NCBI RefSeq assembly: GCF_013376105.1
Contig: NZ_JAAMFM010000001.1
Location: forward strand, 62,001-126,000
Length of the DNA stretch: 64,000 nt
Origin: Arthrobacter wenxiniae
GTDB taxonomy: Bacteria; Actinomycetota; Actinomycetes; Actinomycetales; Micrococcaceae
Direction of reading: 5' to 3'
Part shown: piece by piece, positions 50,884-59,680 of the stretch
Numbering within the stretch: the first letter of the stretch is position 1
Layout of the letters: each line of letters starts with the position of its first letter
Translations under genes and position numbers: made by a program
The notes under the pieces: model-generated
Told to the model about the DNA's origin: nothing
Database searches by the model: none
Seen by the model: only the letters and a program-made list of their open reading frames with translations

Positions 50884-51603
50884 CTAGGTCGCAGCGCTCC
50901 GCAGGACCGCAGCGTCAAAGTGTTCCAGGGCCAATTCAGCGAGCAGCACGGAGGGCAGCAGCGGCTCGCTGACCCGGTCCGCGCCTGCCGTGGCCAGCTG
51001 GTCGTGGAAGTAGCCGGGCGCCAGCAGATAGGAGGCGATTGCCACGCCGGCGGCACCCCCGGCACGCAGCTGCGCCACGGCGTCCGGCACTGTCGGCCGG
51101 GCGCTGGCACCGTAGGCGGCCAGGATTGCCTCGGGCCGGCGGACGGCCAGGTCGGCGGCCAGCACCTCCACCTGCTCGGCGGCCTCGGGACGGGAGGATC
51201 CTGCCGCCGCGAGCACAACGGCCCACCCCGCCGGCAGCTCCCCCAGCCGTTCATGGAGCAGTCCGGCCAGGCGCGGGTCCGGCCCCAGCGGCACCGCCGC
51301 GAGCGTTCCGGGGCGGCTCGCCACGGCCTGCGCAATGTCCACCTGGACGTGGTACCCCACCGTCAGCAGGAGGGGCACGACGACGGCCCTCATTCCCTCC
51401 GGCAGCCCGGCCACCACGTCGGGGAGCGCCGGCTCCTGGACGTCCACGTAGGCTTCCAGCACCGCCAGCCCGGGGCGCAGCGCCGCAATGTCCGCCCGGA
51501 GCTGGTTGATCCGCGCCCGGCCGTCGGGGTTGTCCGTGCCGTGCGCGCAGGCGATCAGGGCCGTTTCCGGGGCGCGGGTTGTGGCCGGGGTGGCGTCAAT
51601 CAT
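50884..51603 (-). CDS. CbiX-like sirohydrochlorin chelatase
   Basis: 239 residues, two CbiX-like halves (about 12-120 and 125-235). The N-terminal active-site loop IACAHGTDNPDGR carries the metal/tetrapyrrole-binding His, and AVVVPLLLTVGYHVQVDIAQ the second His region. It would insert iron (siroheme) or cobalt; the sulfate-assimilation context favours iron. ATG at 51603 after GGAAGG. It is the last gene of a unit with an MFS and an ABC exporter. Confidence 0.83.
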   Translation of the reverse strand: MIDATPATTRAPETALIACAHGTDNPDGRARINQLRADIAALRPGLAVLEAYVDVQEPALPDVVAGLPEGMRAVVVPLLLTVGYHVQVDIAQAVASRPGTLAAVPLGPDPRLAGLLHERLGELPAGWAVVLAAAGSSRPEAAEQVEVLAADLAVRRPEAILAAYGASARPTVPDAVAQLRAGGAAGVAIASYLLAPGYFHDQLATAGADRVSEPLLPSVLLAELALEHFDAAVLRSAAT

Positions 51604-51639
51604 GGGCCCGCCTTCCAAGAATCGTGTGCATGTCCCAAA

Positions 51640-53055
51640 TCAATGTATGTCACGTGCCGCCGGTTCCGCCGCCGCGGCGGCTGCCTTGTTGGTGATCCCG
51701 ATGGCGGAGACAATGCCGCCGGTGATGAACATGAACGCGGTGATGACCACAATCCGCCGGAATGACCCGTAGTCCAGGATGCCGCCCAGCATGACGCCGG
51801 CCAAGGCCACGGCGATCAGCCCAGCCACCCGGGACACGGCGTTGTTGATGGCCGAGCCGATGCCGCTCTGCCGTTTCGGCACGGCACCCAGGATGGCCGC
51901 CGTCAGGGGTGCCACCGTGATGGACATGCCCACGGAGAAAACCACCAGGCCCGGCAGGATCTGCAGCCAGAAGTTGAACGGCCGCGAGGTGGTGGCCATC
52001 AACAGGTACCCGCATCCGGCAATGACTGGCCCGGCCGCCATGAACAGCCGCGGCCCGTATTTCCCGGCCAAGGCGCCAAACGGGCCGGAAAGCAGCAGCA
52101 GGATGACGGCCGTGGGCATGGACGCCAGCCCGGCCAGGGCCGCCGACAGCCCGGCCACCTCCTGCAGGAACAGCACCATCATGAGCCCGCCCAGGGAAGC
52201 TCCCGCATAAATGAAGGTGGTGGCCACGTTGCCCATGCCAAAGTTGCGGATCCGGAACAGGTCCAGCGGCATCATGGGCGCACGCGAGCGGTGCTCCCAC
52301 CACAGGAACACCGTCAGGGCGCACAGCCCCGCCACAAACGGGCCAAACACGGCCGGGCTGCCCCAGCCCAGCCTTTCCTGCTCAATCAAGGCGTACACGG
52401 TGCCGGCCAGTCCCACCGAGGCCAGGAGGGCCCCCGGGACGTCCACCCGTCGCGGGGGGCCGGCGGCAGCCGCGGCGTCGTGCGCGCCGGGAGGAATGGG
52501 CGCGCCGGGAACGGGCAGTGCCAGCCCGCGCAGCAGCCACAGGGTCGCCGCCAGGGGCAGGACATTGATGGCGAAGATGAGCCGCCAGCTGGCGAAGTCC
52601 ACCAACAGCCCGCCCAGCAGCGGGCCGGCCAGGAATGCGGTGCCGGTCCAGGCGGTCCAGGAGCCGATCGCCTTGGCCTGGGCGGGCCCGCTGAACGTGG
52701 AGGTGATGAGTGCCAGCGAGCTCGGGACCAGCAGCGCCGCACCGGCACCCTGCACGCAGCGGGCAACCATCAGCAGCAGCGCCGTGGGGGCCGCGGCGCA
52801 GGCCAGCGACGCCGCGCCGAAGATGAGGAGCCCGGCACGAAGGACCCGGACGCGGCCAAAGGTGTCGGACAGGGAGCCGGCGATCAGGATGAGCGAGCCC
52901 AGCGCCAGCAGGTACGCGTCCACCACCCACTGCTGCGTGGTGAGGCCGCCGCCCAGTTGGCGGGTCATGGCCGGCAGCGCCACGTTGACGATTGCCCCGT
53001 CCAGGAACGCGACAAAGGACGCCAGGATGGCCACCCACAGGACACGCCGCTGCAC
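51640..53055 (-). CDS. MFS drug exporter, DHA2 (14-helix) family
   Basis: 471 residues, fourteen helices. LASFVAFLDGAIVNVALPAM (motif D1), GSLSDTFGRVRVLRAGLLIF (motif A) and ARCVQGAGAALLVPSSLALI (motif B) identify the DHA2 group. The start is GTG at 53055, 3 bp after the stop of the ABC permease gene, so it is expressed with that exporter. Substrate unknown. Confidence 0.9.
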   Translation of the reverse strand: MQRRVLWVAILASFVAFLDGAIVNVALPAMTRQLGGGLTTQQWVVDAYLLALGSLILIAGSLSDTFGRVRVLRAGLLIFGAASLACAAAPTALLLMVARCVQGAGAALLVPSSLALITSTFSGPAQAKAIGSWTAWTGTAFLAGPLLGGLLVDFASWRLIFAINVLPLAATLWLLRGLALPVPGAPIPPGAHDAAAAAGPPRRVDVPGALLASVGLAGTVYALIEQERLGWGSPAVFGPFVAGLCALTVFLWWEHRSRAPMMPLDLFRIRNFGMGNVATTFIYAGASLGGLMMVLFLQEVAGLSAALAGLASMPTAVILLLLSGPFGALAGKYGPRLFMAAGPVIAGCGYLLMATTSRPFNFWLQILPGLVVFSVGMSITVAPLTAAILGAVPKRQSGIGSAINNAVSRVAGLIAVALAGVMLGGILDYGSFRRIVVITAFMFITGGIVSAIGITNKAAAAAAEPAARDIH

Positions 53056-53058
53056 GGT

Positions 53059-54279
53059 TCAGCCCTTTCGGGCGAAGGCCGTGCGGAGGGACAGCTTCCG
53101 CGAATATTCAATGGAGCCGTACCGGAACAGGTGCACGGCCAGCCGCAGCGCCAGCAGGCCGAAGACGAACAGCTCGGCCACCACCACGGCCGCCGACACC
53201 GCGTTGAGCGAGCCAAAGCCGTTGCGGAGCATGGCCGTGACGGGGGCGCTGAACGGGAAGAACGTGAAGATCTGCACGATGATGTTGCTGGGGTCACTCA
53301 CCACCATGGTCACAATGTAGAACGGGATGAACATCATGATCATGACCGGCGCGAACACGGTGCTGGCGTCCTTGGCCGTGGGCATCACCGCGCCGATGGC
53401 CACCAGCACACCCGTGAACAGGATGAACCCGCCGATGAACAGCAGGGCGCCCACCAGCATGGGCCAAAACTGGAATTGCAGGTGCGAGAGGTCAAAGTTC
53501 GGCATGGAGAGCTGGTCGTGGAAGAACACGTAGCCAATGACCATGGGGGCGGCGAACACCACGGCCTGCACGGCGCCCACCAGGAACAGCGAGATCACCT
53601 TGCCCACTACCAGCGTGGTCGGGTTCAGCGTGGTCAGGATCATCTCCGTGACCCGGTTTTCCTTCTCCTCGAGCGTGGACGCCAGCATCTGGTTCGCCAG
53701 CAGGATGATCACCACGTAGAACAACACCAGGAACAGCAGCGGCGGCACCACGGTTTCCAGCCCGCCGGAGACCTGCCCGTCCTTGAACGTCTCCGACTCG
53801 GTCCTGAAATTCCCCTGCACGGCCGCCGCCAGCTCCGCCGAGCCCACCTTTTCCTGCGCGGAGAGGACCACCAGCTGCCGTGCCACAGCCTCATAGCTGC
53901 CATTCTTGAAAATGCCGTGGTCCGCGCCGTACACCTTTACGGGATCCTTGCCCAGGGTTGCCGGAAAGCTGAAGTAGGCGTTGAGCGTGCCTGCCCTGAC
54001 ACGTTCGACGGCGGTCCCCGGGTCCGCCTCCACCTCGCCCCCCAGGGCCCTCGCCACGGCGGGGTCCAGCAGTGCGGACGCGTCCGTGTAGGTGAAGCTG
54101 AGCTTGTCGCTTTTCTGCGCCTCGGTCAGGGACTTGGTGTTGGAGCTGCTGGCGAACACCAGCCCAAACACGATGGCCAGCAGCACCGGGATGGCCAGCG
54201 TGGCAATCCAGAAGCGGCGCTTCTTGATGGTGCGGGTGAACTCGAACTGCACCACGGTGCCCAGATTGTGCCGTGCCAT
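53059..54279 (-). CDS. ABC-2 exporter permease (NatB-like)
   Basis: 406 residues. One N-terminal helix, a soluble external domain of about 150 residues (YTDASALLDPAVARALGG region), then a block of about five helices with STLEEKENRVTEMILTTLNP, the conserved NatB/YhaP motif. With the ATPase at 54281-55213 it forms a Na+- or drug-efflux system. ATG at 54279, 1 bp after the ATPase stop. Confidence 0.9.
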   Translation of the reverse strand: MARHNLGTVVQFEFTRTIKKRRFWIATLAIPVLLAIVFGLVFASSSNTKSLTEAQKSDKLSFTYTDASALLDPAVARALGGEVEADPGTAVERVRAGTLNAYFSFPATLGKDPVKVYGADHGIFKNGSYEAVARQLVVLSAQEKVGSAELAAAVQGNFRTESETFKDGQVSGGLETVVPPLLFLVLFYVVIILLANQMLASTLEEKENRVTEMILTTLNPTTLVVGKVISLFLVGAVQAVVFAAPMVIGYVFFHDQLSMPNFDLSHLQFQFWPMLVGALLFIGGFILFTGVLVAIGAVMPTAKDASTVFAPVMIMMFIPFYIVTMVVSDPSNIIVQIFTFFPFSAPVTAMLRNGFGSLNAVSAAVVVAELFVFGLLALRLAVHLFRYGSIEYSRKLSLRTAFARKG

Positions 54280-54280
54280 G

Positions 54281-55213
54281 CTATTTCACCGTCTTATCGA
54301 TAGCGGCATTGTCGCCGTAGACCTGGATGAAGATGTCGTCCAGGCTCCGCTTGGCCGCCACAAAGCCGCGCACCAGCAGCCCGGAATTGACCAGCTCCCG
54401 GAGCACGTCCGCCTCGTCCGCGGAGTCGTCCAAGTCCAGTTCGGCATAATTGGTTTCCTGCAGCCCCACCCTGTAGCGCGGCGATTCCGGCAGCGTCCCG
54501 GAGTACTTCAGGCGCACGGTGCGCCCGCCAAACTGGTTCTGGACCTCATCGATGGTGCCGTAGGCCGCCGACTTTCCGTCCTTAAGCAGGATGATCCTGT
54601 CACACAGGCGCTCCACCTCCTCCATCTGGTGGGTGACCATCATGACGGTGGCGCCGGCCTTTTTCCTGTCCTCGATGATGTCCAGCAGGAGCCTGCGGTT
54701 CACCGGGTCAAAGCCCTTGGTGGGTTCGTCCAGGATCAGCAGCTCGGGATCATTCATGATGGTCACGCCGAGCTGCACCTTTTGCTGCTGCCCGCCGGAG
54801 AGTTTGTCCACGCGCACGTCCGCCTTGTCCGCCAGGTCCACCCGGTCCAGGTAGGCGCGGGAAAACCTTTGGGATTCCGCCCGGGACAGGCCCTTGAGCC
54901 GGCCAAAGTACGTCATGACGTCCAGCACGGACTCCTTTTTGTACAGGCCGCGCTCTTCCGGCAGGTAGCCCAGCCGCGCGCCGAAGTCGTCGCTGAACAC
55001 CCGGCCGTTGATTTCCAGGGTTCCCGAGGTGGGACGGTAGATGCCCAGCAGGGCCCGGATGGTCGTCGTCTTTCCGCTGCCGTTGCTGCCCAGGAAGCCA
55101 AACGTCTCACCGCGGGCCACGTCGAAGGACAGCCCGTCTATGACGGTGTTGTCCCCAAACTGCATGCGAAAGTCCCTGACGTGGATGAGTGGCTTCGCGG
55201 CGCGGTATTCCAT
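54281..55213 (-). CDS. ABC exporter ATPase (NatA-like)
   Basis: 310 residues. Walker A FLGSNGSGKTTTIRALL, signature KLSGGQQQKVQLGVTIM, Walker B LLILDEPTKGFDPVN, His-switch VMMVTHQMEEVER, and a C-terminal regulatory region ending in RSLDDIFIQVYG. First gene of a four-gene unit (ATPase, permease, MFS, CbiX-like). ATG at 55213; the ribosome-binding site is weak. Confidence 0.9.
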   Translation of the reverse strand: MEYRAAKPLIHVRDFRMQFGDNTVIDGLSFDVARGETFGFLGSNGSGKTTTIRALLGIYRPTSGTLEINGRVFSDDFGARLGYLPEERGLYKKESVLDVMTYFGRLKGLSRAESQRFSRAYLDRVDLADKADVRVDKLSGGQQQKVQLGVTIMNDPELLILDEPTKGFDPVNRRLLLDIIEDRKKAGATVMMVTHQMEEVERLCDRIILLKDGKSAAYGTIDEVQNQFGGRTVRLKYSGTLPESPRYRVGLQETNYAELDLDDSADEADVLRELVNSGLLVRGFVAAKRSLDDIFIQVYGDNAAIDKTVK

Positions 55214-55343
55214 TTGGCCAGCGTATCGACCTTTCCGCATCCATGGCACCTGCGCGCTGGCTTGTCCGCCTTCTGCCGCCGTAGGCTTGAGGCGGCCTTT
55301 CCCATGGCCGTTCAGCCCTACGCCCACCGACGGAATTGCCCCC

Positions 55344-55988
55344 ATGAACCTTGACCTTGCCCTGATGCTGGACCTTTTGGGCTGCTTCTTCTTTGCCGTT
55401 TCGGGCTGCCTCCTGGCGGTCCGGAAAGGCTTCGACCTCGTGGGCTCCGTGCTCCTGGGGTCCCTGGTGGGGCTGGGCGGCGGCGTGCTCCGCGACCTCA
55501 TCCTCAATGCCGGGCCGCCCGCAGCCTTCAGCAACCCCCTCTACCTGGCCGCACCGCTGCTGGCCGCCGTGGTGGTGTACTTCGTGGTGGGCGGCGTGAA
55601 GCGCGCGAACCGGCTGGTGTTGACGTTCGACGCCGGCGGGCTGGCCCTGTTTTGCGTTACCGGCGCGCTGAAGGCACTCGATGCAGGCATGAACGCGGCC
55701 GCCGCGATCCTGCTGGGCGTCACCACTGCCGTGGGCGGGGGCATACTGCGCGACGTGACGGCCAACCAGGTGCCCAGCGTCTTCGACCCGAAGACCATGT
55801 ACGCCATCCCGGCGCTGCTCGGCTCCGCCCTGGCCACGGGCCTGTGGTACCTGGGGTGGCTGAACCTGGCCACGGGAACCATCTCAGCCTTGCTGGTGTT
55901 CACGCTACGCATGCTGGCCCTGAAGTTCCGCTGGCAGGCCCCGCTCGCCGCCCGCAGCTGGGCTCGCCCGCGATTCCGTCGCGGCTAG
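55344..55988 (+). CDS. TRIC-family (UPF0126) membrane protein
   Basis: 214 residues, seven helices. The duplicated glycine motif GLGGGVLRDLILN and AVGGGILRDVTANQVP marks the prokaryotic trimeric intracellular cation channel family (YadS/YicG). It probably forms a K+-permeable or glycine-related channel; the bacterial role is unsettled. Divergent from the ABC exporter operon. ATG at 55344 without a clear Shine-Dalgarno sequence. Confidence 0.9.
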   Translation: MNLDLALMLDLLGCFFFAVSGCLLAVRKGFDLVGSVLLGSLVGLGGGVLRDLILNAGPPAAFSNPLYLAAPLLAAVVVYFVVGGVKRANRLVLTFDAGGLALFCVTGALKALDAGMNAAAAILLGVTTAVGGGILRDVTANQVPSVFDPKTMYAIPALLGSALATGLWYLGWLNLATGTISALLVFTLRMLALKFRWQAPLAARSWARPRFRRG

Positions 55989-56027
55989 GATTGGGTGTAT
56001 CCACACTCGCCGATCCTGGAGTATTGA

Positions 56028-56459
56028 ATGTCCGACATTTTCGTTGAGAAGTTCCGCGGCCTGGTGCCCCTCTACCTTGGGGAGCCGTGGCAGGAAGCGG
56101 ACGGGATCGACCAGGCCGATCTGGACAGCATCTTCGCCGAGTTGCGCATCGCCGTGCCACGGGCCCTGCAGGAATTTTTCAACACCCTGGGCAACTGTGA
56201 GGAACTCATGGAGGCCTACTACTACTTCTGGGATCCGGAAGAGCTCGAAGTCGAGGATGGCTACCTCCTGTTCCTCGAGGACGAGGACGAGTCCTACACG
56301 TGGGGCATGCGGGCGGACCAGGCCGACGTCCCCGACCCGATAGTCTGGCGCCGCAACAACCGCACCGGCGAATGGGTCAATGAGGAAGGCACGTTCAGCG
56401 AGTTCGTCTTCGACATGCTCGACTGGGTCTTCAACGACGACGAGGGCGACGACGACTGA
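56028..56459 (+). CDS. Acidic SMI1/KNR4 (SUKH)-like protein
   Basis: 143 residues, very acidic (ends FNDDEGDDD). IAVPRALQEFFNTLGNCEEL is the LP-x-x-y/f-x-f-l pattern of SUKH domains, and TFSEFVFDMLDWVFND is the C-terminal helix. SUKH proteins are often immunity proteins for secreted toxins, but no toxin gene is adjacent, so a cellular role is equally possible. There is no strong ribosome site; TGGAG lies about 7 nt upstream of the ATG. Confidence 0.7.
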   Translation: MSDIFVEKFRGLVPLYLGEPWQEADGIDQADLDSIFAELRIAVPRALQEFFNTLGNCEELMEAYYYFWDPEELEVEDGYLLFLEDEDESYTWGMRADQADVPDPIVWRRNNRTGEWVNEEGTFSEFVFDMLDWVFNDDEGDDD

Positions 56460-56486
56460 CCCGGCCCGCGGTGGGCCTGGCCGGCC

Positions 56487-57590
56487 TTAGACGTCGCGGT
56501 CCACGACCGCTTCGGCGAAGCTGGCCAGTGCGGTCTTGACCATGCCCTCGGGCAGCGGGGCCAGCGCGGCGATGGCCTGGGCGGACCATTCGCGGGCCAC
56601 GGTCCAGGATTCGGCCGTGACGGGGTGCTCGCGCAGCGCCGCCACGGCCTTTGCGAGGGCCTCGTCGCTGCCGAGGTCCCCGTCCACCAGCGCCAGCACG
56701 GCGGCGGCGGAGGTGTCTCCGGCCGCGGCGGCCTTGCGCAGCAGCAGCACGGGCAGCGTGGGGACCCCTTCGCGCAGGTCGGTGCCGGGTGACTTCCCGG
56801 AAACCTGCTTCAGCCCGGTGACGTCAATGACGTCGTCGGCCAGCTGGAAGGCGATGCCCACCTTTTCGCCGTATTCGAGCATGACGTCCTGCAGGTCCTC
56901 GGGCACGCCGGCGAAGATGGCGCCCAGCTGCCCCGAGGCGGCCACGAGCGAGCCGGTCTTGTCTGCAAGCACGGACAGGTAGTGCTCCACGGGGTCCTCG
57001 TCCTCGCGGGGCCCCACGGTCTCGTGGAGCTGGCCCAGGCACAGCCGCTCGAAGGTCCGTGCCTGGATTTCCAGGGCCCGGCCGCCCAGCTCGGAGACCA
57101 GGATGGAGGCGCGGGCAAAAATGAGGTCGCCGGTGAGGATGGCCACCGTGTTGCCCCACACCTCGTGGGCCGTGGGCGCCCCCCGGCGGTAGGGCGCGGA
57201 GTCCATGACGTCGTCGTGGTACAGCGTGGCCAGGTGCGTCAGTTCAACCACGACGGCGGCCTGCACCACTTCCGGCCGGCCTGCGTCCCCGAGGTGGGCG
57301 GCCAGGAGCACCAGCAGCGGGCGGATGCGCTTGCCGCCGGCCTCCACGAGGTGGCGGCTGGTCGCGTCGGCCAGGGGGTCGGAATTCGCGATCGCCTCAC
57401 GCAGGACCTTCTCCACCTTGGCCATGCGCAGCGCAATGGACGGACCCAACTCGGGGTCGTCCGCCACGGAGGAGAAGCCGGCGGGCAATTGCAGGCCGGT
57501 GGCAATGGCCATGGTGCTGGGGTTGGCGTCCTCGGTGTCGGTGCGCCCGTGCCCGGCATGGGTCCAGCTATGGTCTGCGGAAGTAGTCAC
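56487..57590 (-). CDS. Long-chain polyprenyl diphosphate synthase (menaquinone side chain)
   Basis: 367 residues. The first Asp-rich motif YHDDVMDSAPYRRG and the second FQLADDVIDVTG, with GGKRIRPLLVLLAA before them, define an all-trans polyprenyl synthase. Chain length (hepta- to nonaprenyl) cannot be read directly. A Thr/Asp-rich N-terminal extension of about 45 residues precedes the domain. GTG at 57590 overlaps the menJ stop (GTGA), tying it to menaquinone synthesis. Confidence 0.92.
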   Translation of the reverse strand: MTTSADHSWTHAGHGRTDTEDANPSTMAIATGLQLPAGFSSVADDPELGPSIALRMAKVEKVLREAIANSDPLADATSRHLVEAGGKRIRPLLVLLAAHLGDAGRPEVVQAAVVVELTHLATLYHDDVMDSAPYRRGAPTAHEVWGNTVAILTGDLIFARASILVSELGGRALEIQARTFERLCLGQLHETVGPREDEDPVEHYLSVLADKTGSLVAASGQLGAIFAGVPEDLQDVMLEYGEKVGIAFQLADDVIDVTGLKQVSGKSPGTDLREGVPTLPVLLLRKAAAAGDTSAAAVLALVDGDLGSDEALAKAVAALREHPVTAESWTVAREWSAQAIAALAPLPEGMVKTALASFAEAVVDRDV

Positions 57591-58921
57591 TGCTTAACAC
57601 TAACTATTGGAAGGGAATGGTGCTTGGGAGCGGTGGTGCCCTGGTTGCCGGTGGCCGGCACCAGCTTCTCCAGTAGATGAATCACTCTATCCTCAAATCC
57701 GCGCTCTCCCGCGTCCGTCAGATTGGCCATCATCCGCACCACAAACCGCATGAGGGCGGGGACGGGCATGCCAGTCCGCAGGGCCAGCTTCATGATGGAC
57801 GGGTTGCCGATCAGCCTGGCGAAAACGCGGCCCAGGGTGAAGTGGCTCCCCCACTGCGCGCGGACGAAGCCACTGTAGCCGGCCAGGGCGTGGTCGGCGG
57901 CGAGCCGGGAGTTGGCGCCGGAGGCCCGGACAATGAACTCCGCGGCGTAGCGGGCCGACTCCATGGCGTAGGAAATGCCCTCGCCGTTGAAGGGGCTGAC
58001 CATGCCGCCGGCGTCGCCGAGCAGCATCAGCCCGTCGGAGTAGTGCGGCGTCCGGTTGAAGCCCATGGGCAGGGCGGCACCGCGGATGGGCCCCACCTGG
58101 TTTTCCGGCGTGAATCCCCACTCCACCGGCATGGACGCCGTCCATTCACGCAGCACGGAACGGTAGTCCAGCTTGCCGAACTCCTTGGACGAGTTCAGGA
58201 TGCCCAGGCCCACATTGGAGGTGCCGTCGCCAACGCCGAACACCCAGCCATAGCCGGGCAGCGGCTTGCCCGGCTGCCCCGCCGCGGACGGGGCGGCCAG
58301 TTCCAGCCAGCCCTCCATCCAGTCGTCGTCGTGCCGCGGGGACGTGAAATAGGTCCGGTAGGCCACCCCCAGGGGCCTGTCGTCGCGCTTCTGGTGCCCC
58401 AGGGAGACGGCCGTCCGCGTTGAATTGCCGTCGGCGGCAAGCACGACGTCGGCGAAAAAGTCGCGCGTCCCGCCCGTCTTCCGCCCGTCCCCGTCCAAGA
58501 GCGACGCCCGGGCACCCACCACGGTTCCGGCGTCGTCCGTCAGGGCCCCGGTGACCGAATGGCCCTCAAGAATCGAAGCGCCGGCGGCCTGGGCGTGGCG
58601 GGCCAGGGACTCGTCGAAGCCCAGCCGGGTGCGGATCAAGCCGTAGCTGGGAAAGTTGGTGAGCTCGGGCCAGGGCACCTCCACCGTGCGGCCGCCGGCA
58701 ATCAGGCGCAGTCCCTTGTTCCGCCGCCAGCCGTCCCCGGCCGGGTGCGGCACGCCCATGAGCTGCATTTCGCGCACGGCGCGCGGGGTCAGGCCGTCGC
58801 CGCAGACCTTCTCGCGCGGGAAGCGCGTCTTCTCGAGGACGGTGACCTCAATCCCGGCGGAGGCCAGGTGCCAGGCGGCGGTGGATCCGGCGGGCCCGGC
58901 CCCTACAACAAGTACTTTCAT
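57587..58921 (-). CDS. menJ: Menaquinone reductase MenJ-like (geranylgeranyl-reductase family)
   Basis: 444 residues. FAD Rossmann VVGAGPAGSTAAWHLASAG, the GG-reductase PREKVCGDGLTPRAV motif, and GDAGGMVSPFNGEGISYAM near the isoalloxazine. In mycobacteria MenJ saturates one isoprene unit of menaquinone; placement between menG and the polyprenyl synthase supports that. ATG at 58921, 8 bp after menG. Confidence 0.9.
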   Translation of the reverse strand: MKVLVVGAGPAGSTAAWHLASAGIEVTVLEKTRFPREKVCGDGLTPRAVREMQLMGVPHPAGDGWRRNKGLRLIAGGRTVEVPWPELTNFPSYGLIRTRLGFDESLARHAQAAGASILEGHSVTGALTDDAGTVVGARASLLDGDGRKTGGTRDFFADVVLAADGNSTRTAVSLGHQKRDDRPLGVAYRTYFTSPRHDDDWMEGWLELAAPSAAGQPGKPLPGYGWVFGVGDGTSNVGLGILNSSKEFGKLDYRSVLREWTASMPVEWGFTPENQVGPIRGAALPMGFNRTPHYSDGLMLLGDAGGMVSPFNGEGISYAMESARYAAEFIVRASGANSRLAADHALAGYSGFVRAQWGSHFTLGRVFARLIGNPSIMKLALRTGMPVPALMRFVVRMMANLTDAGERGFEDRVIHLLEKLVPATGNQGTTAPKHHSLPIVSVKQ

Positions 58922-58929
58922 GGGGGCCG

Positions 58930-59625
58930 CTAGGCGGGCTTCACGGCGCGGTGCACGGCCACGATGCCGCCGCTGAGGTTCCGGTAGGCCACGGAGGCCC
59001 AGCCGGTCCCGGCCAGCCACGCGGACAGCTCGTCCTGGTTGGGCCACGCGCGGATGGACTCGGCCAGGTAGACGTAAGCGTCGGGGTTGGAGGCGGCTTT
59101 CCGGGCCACGGCCGGCAGGGCGCGCATCAGGTATTCGGTGTAGACGGTGCGGAACACGGGGTTGACGGGGTGGGAGAACTCGGCCACCACGAGCTTGCCG
59201 CCTGGCTTGGTCACGCGCAGCATTTCGCGCAGCGCCTTCTTCGGGTCGATGACGTTGCGCAGGCCAAAGGAAATGGTGGTGGCGTCGAAGGAGTTCTCCG
59301 CGAACGGCAGGTTGGTGGCGTCCCCGGCGATGAAGTCGATGTCGGGGCGGCGCCGCTTGCCCACCTTGAGCATGCCCACGGAGAAGTCGCAGGCCACCAC
59401 GTGAATGCCGGCGTCGGCGTAGGGCTCGCTGGAGGTTCCGGTGCCGGCGGCCAGGTCCAGGACGCGCTGGCCGGGAACGGCGCCGACGGCATCCACCACG
59501 ATCCGGCGCCAGCGGCGCGTCTGCCCCAGGGACAGGATGTCGTTGACGATGTCGTATTTGGGGGCCACGTCGTCGAACATGGCGGCCACTTCTTCCGGAC
59601 GCTTCTCAAGGGATGCACGGTTCAC
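58930..59625 (-). CDS. menG: Demethylmenaquinone methyltransferase
   Basis: 231 residues, UbiE/MenG family. SAM-binding [39 protein letters not shown] and [17 protein letters not shown] are diagnostic. It performs the last step of menaquinone synthesis, C-methylation of the naphthoquinone ring. GTG at 59625; no clear ribosome-binding site at normal spacing. First gene of the menG-menJ-polyprenyl synthase operon, divergent from menF. Confidence 0.94.
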   Translation of the reverse strand: MNRASLEKRPEEVAAMFDDVAPKYDIVNDILSLGQTRRWRRIVVDAVGAVPGQRVLDLAAGTGTSSEPYADAGIHVVACDFSVGMLKVGKRRRPDIDFIAGDATNLPFAENSFDATTISFGLRNVIDPKKALREMLRVTKPGGKLVVAEFSHPVNPVFRTVYTEYLMRALPAVARKAASNPDAYVYLAESIRAWPNQDELSAWLAGTGWASVAYRNLSGGIVAVHRAVKPA

Positions 59626-59680
59626 CCCCTAAGTCTCTCAAACTTTGCGCGCGCGTGCGGACGAGTAATCTTGACTCATC

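Noticed and set aside
52291-54303. Long plus-strand open frame opposite the MFS and ABC permease genes
   Set aside because: Antisense shadow of two membrane-protein genes; product is charged low complexity.
56028-56459. Immunity protein of a polymorphic toxin locus
   Set aside because: The SUKH-like fold is plausible but no toxin, WXG100 or secretion gene is adjacent.
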